From positions 434,001 to 498,000 of the forward strand of contig NZ_LIVZ01000005.1 in assembly GCF_001905845.1 (NCBI RefSeq): a DNA stretch of 64,000 nt, in the 5' to 3' direction. Below the pieces are notes generated by a model that was not told the origin of the DNA, made no database searches, and saw only the letters and a list, made by a program, of their open reading frames with translations. The stretch's first letter is position 1, and each line of letters opens with the position of its first letter. The stretch comes from Streptomyces sp. TSRI0107 (lineage in GTDB: Bacteria; Actinomycetota; Actinomycetes; Streptomycetales; Streptomycetaceae). Below are positions 17,641 through 25,814 of this stretch, piece after piece. Both the position numbers and the translations under genes were made by a program.

Positions 17641-17649
17641 GCGTCCAGC

Positions 17650-17684
17650 TTAGGGGATTGCAGCGCAAACTTAGGGGTTGCGCT
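17650..17684. promoter_or_regulatory. Candidate HxlR operator
   Basis: An inverted repeat AGCGCAA-N9-TTGCGCT (17662-17684) overlaps a direct repeat of TTAGGGG at 17650 and 17671 (21 bp apart, two helical turns). It is next to the regulator start in the divergent promoter region. Confidence 0.45.
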
Positions 17685-17808
17685 TTCTAAAAGTTAGTGC
17701 TCTGCTGGTGCGTGCCGCCGGTGCCGTCCCCCGTCGCCGGTGTCCTGCCGCCGGTGCCCTGTCGGACCGCCCGGCGGCTCCCGTTCGCGTCCCCGAAGGA
17801 GCACTTCC

Positions 17809-18393
17809 GTGACCACCCCCGTCGTCTCCATCGCCTACCACTCGGGCTACGACCACACCACCGTCCTCGCCGAGGCCGTCCGCGCCGGCGCCGCCGAGGC
17901 CGGTGCCGAGGTGCACCTGATCAAGGTGGACGAGATCACCGACGAGCAGTGGGCGGTGCTCGACCGCTCCGACGCCATCGTCTTCGGCTCGCCGACCTAC
18001 ATGGGCACCGCCTCCGGCGCCTTCCACGTCTTCGCCGAGGCCACCTCCAAGCGCTGGTTCGGCCAGGACTGGAAGGACAAGCTGGCCGCCGGCTTCACCA
18101 ACTCCGGCGCCAAGAGCGGCGACAAGCTGCACACCCTGCAGTTCTTCCAGATCCTCGCCGCGCAGCACGGCATGCACTGGGTCAACCTCGGTCTGCACCC
18201 GGGCTGGAACAACAGTGCCGGCTCCGAGAACGACCTCAACCGCCTCGGCATCTTCGCGGGCGCGGGCGCCCAGACCAACATCGACGAGGGCCCGGACTCC
18301 GTCCACAAGTCCGACATCGCGACCGCCGAGCACCTGGGCCGCCGGGTTGCCGAGACCGCGCGGGTGTTCGTGAAGGGTCTCGCGGCGGTGTGA
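17809..18393 (+). CDS. Flavodoxin-fold NAD(P)H/FMN reductase (WrbA-like)
   Basis: 194-residue flavodoxin-like protein that should bind FMN and reduce quinones or similar electrophiles. It has the N-terminal phosphate loop region SIAYHSGYDHTTVLAEAV, the isoalloxazine-binding GSPTYMGTASGAF (about 62-74) and the WrbA-type FTNSGAKSGDKLHTLQ (about 96-111). GTG at 17809 follows GAAGGAG at the right distance. Its divergent HxlR neighbour suggests induction by electrophiles or oxidants. Confidence 0.88.
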   Translation: MTTPVVSIAYHSGYDHTTVLAEAVRAGAAEAGAEVHLIKVDEITDEQWAVLDRSDAIVFGSPTYMGTASGAFHVFAEATSKRWFGQDWKDKLAAGFTNSGAKSGDKLHTLQFFQILAAQHGMHWVNLGLHPGWNNSAGSENDLNRLGIFAGAGAQTNIDEGPDSVHKSDIATAEHLGRRVAETARVFVKGLAAV

Positions 18394-18439
18394 CGGCCGG
18401 GGCCGGCGCCGGAGAAGCCGGCTCGGTCCGAGTGACCTG

Positions 18440-18916
18440 TCAGGGGCTGGAGTCGGGCAGCTCGGCGGCGAGAGCCACTGCTTCGCTGGGCATGGCGTTA
18501 CCCATCCTCCGTACGTCACCGGGCCCGCCGGCCTTCCCCGCGGCCGTGGTGGCAGCCTCCTGATACAGCTGCTTGTCGACGTGGTTGGCCAGCCATTTGG
18601 CCCCGCCGACGCCGACGAGGAGCGCACCCGCGACGCCCGATGCGGTGACGCCGTAGCTGAACCGGTAGGGGTTGCCCTCGTCCCCGAGGATGGCTGCGCC
18701 GCTCAACGGCCCGTACAGCCCCCAGGACGCGAAGGCGGCGATGGCGCCCACCAGCATCTGTCCGAGGAGCCCGGGCCTGTAGATGGTGTGACTGTTCCCG
18801 GGGGAGCGCACCGGGTACGGGAAGACGAACCCTCGGTCCTCGGAGAGCAGCGCGCTCCCGATCCCGCCGACGGCCCCGAAGGCGGCGATTGAAAGACCGA
18901 CCTGCCACGCCTGCAT
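18440..18916 (-). CDS. Small membrane protein of unknown function
   Basis: 158-residue protein I do not recognise. It has about three hydrophobic segments (residues 5-24, 51-68 and 84-103) and a hydrophilic C-terminal tail rich in Ala and Gly. Segment 1 (QVGLSIAAFGAVGGIGSALL) could be an uncleaved signal anchor. The start is ATG at 18916. It is convergent with the flavodoxin gene and lies downstream of the CAP-domain gene on the same strand, 128 bp away. Confidence 0.7.
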   Translation of the reverse strand: MQAWQVGLSIAAFGAVGGIGSALLSEDRGFVFPYPVRSPGNSHTIYRPGLLGQMLVGAIAAFASWGLYGPLSGAAILGDEGNPYRFSYGVTASGVAGALLVGVGGAKWLANHVDKQLYQEAATTAAGKAGGPGDVRRMGNAMPSEAVALAAELPDSSP

Positions 18917-19044
18917 GCCCGCTACCTCCCGATAGATGCCCTAGAGGTAACCGCTCGTGGCGAAGATGGCAAACCGGGACACAGGGGGTGTGTCGGGCCT
19001 CGGCGGGAGCCCTGACGCAGTGCCCGGGCCGCCGTCGGGTCGTG

Positions 19045-20160
19045 TCAGTAGCCGAAGTCCTGCGTCCACCAAGGCCCGCCCGAGCCGAAGTGCACGCCGA
19101 CGCCCAGGGTGGTGAACTCGCAGTTCAGGATGTTGGCGCGGTGGCCGGGGCTCTTCATCCAGGCGTGCATGACGGCCGCCGCGTCGGCCTGGCCGCGGGC
19201 TATGTTCTCGCCGCCGAGGTCGCTGATGCCGGCCTTCTCGGCCCGGTCCCAGGGGGTCGCCCCGCCGGGGTCGGTGTGGTCGAAGAAGCCGCGGGTCGCC
19301 ATGTCCTCGCTGAAGTCGCGGGCCAGCTTCGACAGCGCGCTGTTCGCGGCCAGGGGGCGGCAACCGGCCTTCGCCCGCTCCTCGTTGACCAGCTTCAGCA
19401 CCGCCGCCTCGGCGGCCGCCTCCTGGGAGACGGTGACCGGGGCGCTCTGCTCCGGTGCCTTGGTCGGCGTACGCGACGGCGTCTGCGTCGGGGTCGGCTT
19501 CGGCTTCTTCGAGGGGGTGGCCGACGGCGTCTGCGAGGGCTTCGCGGACGGCTTCTCGGTGGTCGGCGACGCCGACGGGCTGGAGGGGGGCGCCGAGGGC
19601 GAGGCGGAACCCTGGGTGCTCCCGCCGGCCGGGGTGTCGCCGGTCTGGGTCTCGGCGGTGCCGGAGGTGCCGCCGAGCGGGCCCCCGGTGTTGCCGGCGC
19701 CGCCGTCGGTGGCCTGCACCTTGTCGCCGCCGCTGCCGCCGAGCGTGTAGTTCTCGCCGCCGGGCAGCACGCCCGCGGCGACGGCGACCGCACCGATGGC
19801 GACGGCCGCGGAGACGCCGAGCAGTCCGGTGCGGACCGGCGTCACGGTCTTCTTCCTGCGGCGGTGCGAGCGCCCGGGCCGGGGCCCGCCGTCGGGGCTG
19901 AAGCCGTCGGCGGCCGGCAGGACCGCGGTGTCGGCGGCGGAGCCGGCGTCGTCCGTGGCGAAGAGGTAGGCGTCGCTGCGGGCCTGCACCTCCGCGTAGG
20001 CCTCGGGGTTCAGGTAGGGCGCGATGCCCGGCTCGGGGTGACCGCCCGCCTGGGTGCGGCGCGGGTCACCGGTCCCGGTGCCCGAGCCCGGTACCGGCGT
20101 GCTCCCCGTGGCGCGGCCCGTGGCGGCGCGGCCGGCGTCGGAGCGTCGGTGGCGTCCCAT
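19045..20160 (-). CDS. CAP/SCP-domain extracytoplasmic protein
   Basis: 371-residue protein with a cytosolic N-terminal region (about 1-105, ending in the basic RSHRRRKKTVTPVRTG), one membrane span (about 108-130), a Ser/Thr/Pro linker of about 100 residues (for example PSASPTTEKPSAKPSQTPSA) and a C-terminal CAP domain (about 255-371). The CAP signatures are FDHTDPGGATPWDRAEKAG, GENIARGQ and the HAWMKSPGHRANIL region. CAP proteins are exported and bind lipids or cell-wall components; the exact role here is unknown. The start is ATG at 20160. It is divergent from acyP across an operator-like region. Confidence 0.88.
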   Translation of the reverse strand: MGRHRRSDAGRAATGRATGSTPVPGSGTGTGDPRRTQAGGHPEPGIAPYLNPEAYAEVQARSDAYLFATDDAGSAADTAVLPAADGFSPDGGPRPGRSHRRRKKTVTPVRTGLLGVSAAVAIGAVAVAAGVLPGGENYTLGGSGGDKVQATDGGAGNTGGPLGGTSGTAETQTGDTPAGGSTQGSASPSAPPSSPSASPTTEKPSAKPSQTPSATPSKKPKPTPTQTPSRTPTKAPEQSAPVTVSQEAAAEAAVLKLVNEERAKAGCRPLAANSALSKLARDFSEDMATRGFFDHTDPGGATPWDRAEKAGISDLGGENIARGQADAAAVMHAWMKSPGHRANILNCEFTTLGVGVHFGSGGPWWTQDFGY

Positions 20161-20218
20161 GTACTGGCCTTCCTCGTCCCTGGTGCTCGTCCTCGCGGTC
20201 GACTCGTCCGGCGGTCAA

Positions 20219-20262
20219 CCAAACCCACCCGATCGGGTGACTTTCATATGAGATGGGTTTGG
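20219..20262. promoter_or_regulatory. Compound palindromic operator between CAP gene and acyP
   Basis: A perfect 14-bp palindrome CACCCGATCGGGTG (20226-20239) and an 8-bp palindrome TCATATGA (20244-20251) lie inside an outer repeat, CCAAACCCA (20219-20227) / TGGGTTTGG (20254-20262). The layout suggests binding of one or more dimeric regulators. The regulator is not known. Confidence 0.5.
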
Positions 20263-20332
20263 GGCTGGACGGTACCGCATGACGGTGGGGGAGGAAGTGT
20301 CCGGAGAGACATTGCCCGGTTAGGTTGCACCT

Positions 20333-20614
20333 ATGAGCGAGGATGTGCGGCTGGTCGCCTGGGTGCGTGGAAACGTGCAGGGCGTGGGTTTTCGCTGGTT
20401 CACGCGCGCCAAGGCGCTCGAGATCGGCGGCCTGAGTGGTTTTGCTCTCAATTTGGCCGATGGCCGTGTCCAGGTGGTCGCGGAAGGGGCGCGTGAGGGC
20501 TGTGAGGGACTGCTGGGCTGGCTCCAGGGTGACGACACGCCCGGGCGGGTGGACGGCGTCACCGAGATCTGGGACACACCCCGCGGCGGCTACGACGGCT
20601 TCGCGATCCGCTGA
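20333..20614 (+). CDS. acyP: Acylphosphatase
   Basis: 93-residue acylphosphatase that hydrolyses carboxyl-phosphate bonds. The signature [16 protein letters not shown] carries catalytic Arg21, and N40 (in FALNLADG) is the second catalytic residue. The length is standard. The start is ATG at 20333. In actinobacteria this gene often precedes smc, as here. Confidence 0.95.
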   Translation: MSEDVRLVAWVRGNVQGVGFRWFTRAKALEIGGLSGFALNLADGRVQVVAEGAREGCEGLLGWLQGDDTPGRVDGVTEIWDTPRGGYDGFAIR

Positions 20615-20784
20615 TCCTGAACCGGCCGGCGGCTCCGGCGCGCGGGTGGGACATGCCGGGGGCAGCTGCCCGGCAGGAAAAGTCCCAGGTGGTTGCCAAG
20701 AAGCCCTTGCCGTGGCAGGCTCCGCACGGAAAGATGATCGCCACGCCCTGAGGCCCCGCAGGAGTCGCAGCGCCGCCGCTTCAC
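20559..20784 (-). pseudogene. Possible frameshifted CxxCxGxG zinc-motif protein
   Basis: Two minus-strand frames each carry one DnaJ-like zinc motif. Frame 1 from GTG 20784 begins KRRRCDSCGASG. The other frame, from GTG 20744, begins AIIFPCGACHGKGFLATTW. Removing one base at about 20745 would join them into one protein with CDSCGASG and CGACHGKG in tandem, the usual spacing of this fold. Each half alone has half a zinc site. It could be a decayed gene, a sequencing error, or a 61-residue protein starting at 20744. The 3' end overlaps acyP antisense by 56 bp. Third-position G/C is good only for the first 35 or so codons. Confidence 0.35.
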
Positions 20785-20993
20785 GGCCGCGCGCCCCCGG
20801 GTCGCCCGTCAATACGGGGCGTGATCGTGTTGACCGTCAAACTTTTTGGTGAGACGCTGAAAGCCCCGCGCACCTTAGCTGTTTGGCATGGATGAACGGC
20901 AGCAATAACTCCAAAGTGCCAAGCACCGCGGGTGCGAATCCCTCACGACCCACACCGCTTCGGTCGGTCACTCATTGTGGAGGACCATCCATC

Positions 20994-21200
20994 ATGGCAA
21001 AGGCGCTTCTCGGTTACGTCGGCGGCTCCGACCCTCGACTCCTCGCCGAGATGCGACGGCTCCAGCAGCGCGTCCAGGACCTGGAATCCGAGATCGTACG
21101 GATTCAGGCGGAGAAGGACGCGCTGGCGGCTGCCGCTTCTCACCACGACAGGATCATGGAGAGCGTCGACGCACACCAGGCGGAGCCTGCGCTCACCTGA
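20994..21200 (+). CDS. Small conserved coiled-coil protein before smc
   Basis: 68-residue protein starting MAKALLGYVGGSDPRLLAEM, then a coiled coil (RRLQQRVQDLESEIVRIQAE, about 20-45) and a short acidic tail. I recall near-identical small proteins in other Streptomyces but no function. ATG at 20994 has GTGGAGG 12 nt upstream. It has its own terminator before smc. The 379 bp upstream (20615-20993) holds only the possible zinc-protein remnant and a TTGACC box at 20830. Confidence 0.75.
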   Translation: MAKALLGYVGGSDPRLLAEMRRLQQRVQDLESEIVRIQAEKDALAAAASHHDRIMESVDAHQAEPALT

Positions 21201-21269
21201 TCACTGCATCGCACAACGACACGCAGTGGTTGGGCTGCCCGTATCAACCGCTCTGTTGTCAGAAGTTGC

Positions 21270-21300
21270 AAGGGACGCTCCGGCGTCCCTTCTTTCTTTC
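21270..21300 (+). terminator. Rho-independent terminator of the small coiled-coil gene
   Basis: A 9-bp perfect stem AAGGGACGC / GCGTCCCTT with a TCCG loop is followed by TTCTTTCTTTC. This is one of the few T-rich terminators in the window. It lies 70 bp after the stop. Confidence 0.85.
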
Positions 21301-21408
21301 CCCCGCGCATCCTTTCAGCTTCTTTAACGTTTGGTCTGCCCTGCGCGTTCACCGGTGAAACCGCGCGTTCATGGAGTGAGACTTCCCCGGAAGGTAGAGT
21401 CCAGCGGC

Positions 21409-24400
21409 GTGCACCTCAAGGCCCTGACCCTCCGTGGGTTCAAGTCGTTCGCCTCGGCCACCACGCTCCGGTTCGAGCCGGGCATCACGTGCGTCGTCGG
21501 ACCGAACGGCTCGGGCAAGTCCAATGTCGTGGACGCGCTCAGCTGGGTCATGGGTGAACAGGGCGCCAAGTCGCTGCGCGGCGGAAAGATGGAGGACGTC
21601 ATCTTCGCCGGCACCACCGGCCGCCCCCCGCTGGGCCGCGCCGAGGTGTCCCTGACCATCGACAACTCCGACGGGGCCCTCCCCATCGAGTACGCCGAGG
21701 TCACCATCACGCGGATCATGTTCCGCAACGGCGGCAGCGAGTACCAGATCAACGGCGACACCTGCCGCCTCCTCGACATCCAGGAACTCCTCTCCGACTC
21801 CGGCATCGGCCGCGAGATGCACGTCATCGTCGGCCAGGGCCAGCTCGACTCCGTACTGCACGCCGACCCCATGGGCCGCCGCGCCTTCATCGAGGAGGCG
21901 GCGGGCGTCCTCAAGCACCGCAAGCGCAAGGAGAAGGCGCTGCGGAAGCTGGACGCGATGCAGGCCAACCTCGCACGCGTGCAGGACCTCACCGACGAGC
22001 TGCGCCGCCAGCTCAAGCCGCTCGGCCGGCAGGCCGCGGTCGCCCGGCGCGCCGCCGTCATCCAGGCCGACCTGCGTGACGCCCGGCTGCGCCTCCTCGC
22101 CGACGATCTCGTACGACTGCGCGAGGCACTCCAGGCCGAGGTCGCCGACGAGGCCGCGCTGAAGGAACGCAAGGAGGCCGCGGAGCAGGAGCTGCGCAAG
22201 GCGCTCCAGCGGGAGGGCCTGCTGGAGGACGAGGTCCGCCGGCTCACCCCGCGCCTGCAGCGCGCCCAGCAGACCTGGTACGAGCTGTCCCAGCTCGCCG
22301 AGCGGGTGCGCGGCACGATCTCGCTGGCCGAGGCGCGGGTGAAGAGCGCCACCTCCGCACCACTGGAGGAGCGGCGCGGCCGCGACCCCGAGGACCTGGA
22401 ACGCGAGGCCGCCCGGATCCGCGAGCAGGAGGCCGAGCTGGAGGCGGCCCTTGAGGCGGCGCAGCGGGCGCTGGAGGACACGGTCGCGCACCGTGCCGAA
22501 CTGGAGCGCGAGCTGGCTGCCGAGGAACGCCGGCTGAAGGACGCCGCGCGGGCCATCGCCGACCGGCGCGAGGGGCTGGCCCGGCTGAACGGCCAGGTCA
22601 ACGCCGCCCGGTCGCGCGCGGCCTCCGCGCAGGCCGAGATCGACCGGCTGGCCGCCGCACGCGACGAGGCGCAGGAGCGGGCCGTCGCCGCGCAGGAGGA
22701 GTACGAGGCGCTGCGGGCCGAGGTCGACGGGCTCGACGCGGGCGACGCCGAGCTGGCGGAACGGCACGAGGCGGCGAAGGCGCGGCTGGCCGAGGCGGAG
22801 GCCGCGCTGACCGCGGCCCGCGAGGCCCTCACCACGGCCGAGCGCAGCCGGGCCGCCACTCAGGCCCGGCACGAGGCACTGGCCCTGGGCCTGCGCCGCA
22901 AGGACGGAACCGGCGCGCTCCTCGCCGCGCAGGATCGTCTCAGCGGACTGCTCGGCCCGGCCGCCGAACTCCTGTCCGTCACCCCGGGCTACGAGGTCCC
23001 CCTCGCCGCGGCCTTCGGCGCCGCCGCCGACGCGCTCGCGGTGACGACCCCCGCCTCGGCCGCCGAGGCGATCCGCCTCCTGCGCAAACAGGACGGCGGC
23101 CGGGCGGCCCTACTGGTCGCCGGCCCACCGGAGGAAGCGGCAATCGCCGGGCCGGCGGCAGGAATCGCCGGGCCACCGGAGGAAGCGGCAATCGCCGGGC
23201 CGGCGGCAGGAATCGCCGGGCCACCGGAGCACGCGGACCCGGCGGGGCGCCGCGACCTCCGGCCCGCCGCGGCGGAGCTGGCTGGCGCCGCGGGAAGCGG
23301 AACGGCGTTCGACCGCCTCGCGGCGGGGGCGGGCGTCGGCTCCTCCGTCGGTGGCACCGGCACCCACCCTGGGGCGGGGAGCGGAGCGGCTTCCGACGGC
23401 CTCGCTGCGGGGCCTGGTGCCAGCCCCTCCGCCGACGGCTCCGGCACTCATCCCGGCGCGGGAAGCGGCGCGGTGTCCGACGGTCTCGCCGCGGGTGCCA
23501 CCGCCGGCTCCTCCGCCGACGGCTCCGGCACTCATCCCGGGGCGGGAAGCGGCGCGGTGTCCGACGGTCTCGCCGCGCGTGCCACCGCCGGCTCCTCCGC
23601 CGACGGCTCCGGCACTCATCCCGGCGCAGGAAGCGGCGCGGTGTCCGACGGTCTCGCCGCGCGTGCCACCGCCGGCTCCTCCGCCGACGGCACCCGCATC
23701 CACCCCGGCGCCGGCAGCGCACCGGCGTCCAACCACCTCGCCGAGCGAGCCACCCCCCACTCCACCCCCATCCCCACCAACGCAACCCCCGCCGCCGACC
23801 TGGTCCGGGCCCCCGCCGAGCTGGTGCCCGCCGTGCGGCGTCTGCTGCGCGGGATCGTCGTCGTGGCGACGTTGGCGGACGCCGAGGAGCTGGTGTACGC
23901 GCGGCCCGAGCTGACCGCGGTGACCGCCGAGGGCGATCTGCTCGGGGCGCACTTCGCGCAGGGCGGGTCCGCCGGGGCGCCGAGTCTGCTGGAGGTGCAG
24001 GCCTCCGTGGACGAGGCCGCCGCCGAGCTGGCGGAGCTGGCGGTGCGGTGCGAGGAGCTGACACAGGCGCAGCGGGCTGCCGCCGAGCGGCGTACCGAGA
24101 CCGCCGCGCTCGTCGAGGAGCTGGGGGAGCGGCGGCGGGCCGCCGACCGGGAGAAGTCGGCCGTGGCCCAGCAGCTCGGCCGGCTCGCGGGGCAGGCGCG
24201 GGGCGCCGCGGGTGAGGCGGAGCGGTCCGTGGCCGCCGCCGCGCGGGCGCAGGAGGCGCTGGACAAGGCGCTCCAGGAGGTCGAGGAGCTGGCCGAGCGG
24301 CTCGCCGTGGCCGAGGAGATGCCGTTCGAGGAGGAGCCGGACACCTCGGTCCGGGACCGTCTCGCCGCCGACGGCGCCAACGCGCGGCAGACCGAGATGG

Positions 24401-25581
24401 AGGCCCGCCTTCAGGTCCGTACGCACGAGGAGCGGGTCAAGGGGCTGGCCGGGCGGGCCGATTCGCTCGACCGTGCCGCCCGCGCCGAGCGGGAGGCACG
24501 CGCGCGTGCCGAGCAGCGGCGGGCCCGGCTGCGCCATGAGGCGGCCGTCGCCGAGGCCGTCGCCTCGGGTGCCCGGCAGCTGCTCGCGCACGTCGAGGTG
24601 TCCCTGGCCCGCGCGGAGCGGGAACGTGCCGCCGCCGAGGCGGCGAAGGCCCGGCGCGAGCAGGAGCTGGGCGCCGCCCGCACCCGGGGCCGTGACCTCA
24701 AGGCGGAGCTCGACAAGCTGACCGACTCCGTGCACCGGGGTGAGGTGCTGGGTGCGGAGAAGCGGCTGCGGATCGAGCAGCTGGAGACCAAGGCGCTGGA
24801 GGAGCTGGGCGTGGAGCCCGCCGGGCTCGTCGACGAGTACGGCCCCCATCAGCCCGTACCGCCGTCCCCGCCCGCCGAGGGCGAGGAGCTGCCCGAGGAC
24901 CCGGAGCATCCCCGCAACCAGCCGAGGCCGTTCGCGCGTGCCGAGCAGGAGAAGCGGCTGAAGGCGGCCGAACGGGCGTACCAGCAGCTCGGGAAGGTGA
25001 ATCCGCTCGCCCTGGAGGAGTTCGCGGCGCTGGAGGAGCGCCACAAGTTCCTCAGCGAGCAGCTGGAGGACCTGAAGAAGACCCGCGCGGACCTGCTCCA
25101 GGTGGTCAAGGAGGTCGACGAGCGGGTCGAGCAGGTCTTCACCGAGGCCTACCGGGACACCGCGCGGGAGTTCGAGGGCGTCTTCAGCCGGCTGTTCCCG
25201 GGCGGTGAGGGACGGCTCGTGCTGACCGACCCGGAGAACATGCTCACCACCGGCGTGGACGTCGAGGCGCGTCCGCCGGGCAAGAAGGTCAAGCGGCTGA
25301 GCCTGCTCTCGGGCGGGGAGCGGTCGCTGACGGCCGTGGCGCTGCTGGTGTCCATCTTCAAGGCCCGGCCCAGCCCGTTCTATGTGATGGACGAGGTCGA
25401 GGCCGCGCTCGACGACACCAACCTGCAGCGGCTCATCCGGATCATGCAGGAGCTGCAGGAGGCCTCGCAGCTCATCGTCATCACGCACCAGAAGCGGACC
25501 ATGGAGGTCGCCGACGCGCTGTACGGCGTCTCCATGCAGGGCGACGGTGTGTCGAAGGTCATCAGCCAGCGGCTGCGTTGA
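21409..25581 (+). CDS. smc: Chromosome segregation ATPase SMC with repeat-expanded hinge
   Basis: 1390-residue SMC, the ATPase of the condensin-like SMC-ScpAB complex. Walker A GPNGSGKSN is at 31-39, the first coiled coil is about 170-500, the hinge about 500-870 and the second coiled coil about 870-1240. The ABC signature LLSGGERSLTA is near 1300 and Walker B YVMDEVEAALDD near 1326. GTG at 21409 gives the family start HLKALTLRGFKSFAS. Typical Streptomyces SMC is about 1190 residues. The excess lies in the hinge between GRAALLVAGPP (about 565-575) and LVPAVRRLLRGIVVV (about 805), where two in-frame repeat arrays sit. No frameshift is seen and both ATPase halves are intact, so the protein should be functional. 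Confidence 0.96.
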   Translation: MHLKALTLRGFKSFASATTLRFEPGITCVVGPNGSGKSNVVDALSWVMGEQGAKSLRGGKMEDVIFAGTTGRPPLGRAEVSLTIDNSDGALPIEYAEVTITRIMFRNGGSEYQINGDTCRLLDIQELLSDSGIGREMHVIVGQGQLDSVLHADPMGRRAFIEEAAGVLKHRKRKEKALRKLDAMQANLARVQDLTDELRRQLKPLGRQAAVARRAAVIQADLRDARLRLLADDLVRLREALQAEVADEAALKERKEAAEQELRKALQREGLLEDEVRRLTPRLQRAQQTWYELSQLAERVRGTISLAEARVKSATSAPLEERRGRDPEDLEREAARIREQEAELEAALEAAQRALEDTVAHRAELERELAAEERRLKDAARAIADRREGLARLNGQVNAARSRAASAQAEIDRLAAARDEAQERAVAAQEEYEALRAEVDGLDAGDAELAERHEAAKARLAEAEAALTAAREALTTAERSRAATQARHEALALGLRRKDGTGALLAAQDRLSGLLGPAAELLSVTPGYEVPLAAAFGAAADALAVTTPASAAEAIRLLRKQDGGRAALLVAGPPEEAAIAGPAAGIAGPPEEAAIAGPAAGIAGPPEHADPAGRRDLRPAAAELAGAAGSGTAFDRLAAGAGVGSSVGGTGTHPGAGSGAASDGLAAGPGASPSADGSGTHPGAGSGAVSDGLAAGATAGSSADGSGTHPGAGSGAVSDGLAARATAGSSADGSGTHPGAGSGAVSDGLAARATAGSSADGTRIHPGAGSAPASNHLAERATPHSTPIPTNATPAADLVRAPAELVPAVRRLLRGIVVVATLADAEELVYARPELTAVTAEGDLLGAHFAQGGSAGAPSLLEVQASVDEAAAELAELAVRCEELTQAQRAAAERRTETAALVEELGERRRAADREKSAVAQQLGRLAGQARGAAGEAERSVAAAARAQEALDKALQEVEELAERLAVAEEMPFEEEPDTSVRDRLAADGANARQTEMEARLQVRTHEERVKGLAGRADSLDRAARAEREARARAEQRRARLRHEAAVAEAVASGARQLLAHVEVSLARAERERAAAEAAKARREQELGAARTRGRDLKAELDKLTDSVHRGEVLGAEKRLRIEQLETKALEELGVEPAGLVDEYGPHQPVPPSPPAEGEELPEDPEHPRNQPRPFARAEQEKRLKAAERAYQQLGKVNPLALEEFAALEERHKFLSEQLEDLKKTRADLLQVVKEVDERVEQVFTEAYRDTAREFEGVFSRLFPGGEGRLVLTDPENMLTTGVDVEARPPGKKVKRLSLLSGGERSLTAVALLVSIFKARPSPFYVMDEVEAALDDTNLQRLIRIMQELQEASQLIVITHQKRTMEVADALYGVSMQGDGVSKVISQRLR
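23119..23230 (+). repeat. 48-bp in-frame tandem repeat in smc hinge
   Basis: Copies start at 23125, 23173 and 23221 (two full and one partial). They encode GPPEEAAIAGPAAGIA, and the first two copies are identical at DNA level, which suggests recent duplication. Confidence 0.9.
23275..23770 (+). repeat. 84-bp in-frame tandem repeat in smc hinge
   Basis: Units register at 23275 (divergent), 23359, 23443, 23527, 23611 and 23695 (decaying). They encode a 28-residue block around GTHPGAGSGAVSDGLAARAT. The copies at 23527 and 23611 are almost identical. The sequence is Gly/Ala/Ser-rich and probably disordered. Confidence 0.92.
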
Positions 25582-25634
25582 TCGCCCGATTCGGGGCACC
25601 GGTCTACACCACTGTCCACCTGTCTCTCTCTTGA

Positions 25635-25650
25635 TCACTTCAAGAAGTGA
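25635..25650. promoter_or_regulatory. Perfect 16-bp palindrome upstream of glcP
   Basis: TCACTTCAAGAAGTGA is an uninterrupted palindrome 48 bp upstream of the glcP -35 box. It has no T tract, so an operator is more likely than an smc terminator. The regulator is unknown. Confidence 0.4.
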
Positions 25651-25697
25651 ACGCAAGCCTGACACGCCGTGGCTAAAAATTCACAGGTCTTGGTCTA

Positions 25698-25753
25698 TTG
25701 ACTTCGAAACCTGAAGGCATAGTCTCTGCAACGTCGCTTTTACCTTCAGGTTT
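25698..25753 (+). promoter_or_regulatory. glcP promoter inside a long inverted repeat
   Basis: TTGACT (25698-25703) and TAGTCT (25720-25725) with 16-bp spacing make a good vegetative promoter. An 11-bp inverted repeat AAACCTGAAGG (25707-25717) / CCTTCAGGTTT (25743-25753) brackets the -10 box and the likely start of transcription, a strong repressor-site layout. Confidence 0.6.
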
Positions 25754-25814
25754 GAGCGGCGTGAACTTCGCCCCCACGCCGGCAGCGTTGCCGGTGGCCC
25801 GAGGAGTTACCCAC

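Noticed and set aside
20820..20880. TTGACC box as promoter for the small coiled-coil gene
   Set aside because: No -10 hexamer at 16-18 bp; kept only as a mention.
20900..20965. T-loop-like GGTGCGAATCC suggesting a tRNA gene
   Set aside because: No matching acceptor, D or anticodon arms could be folded around it.
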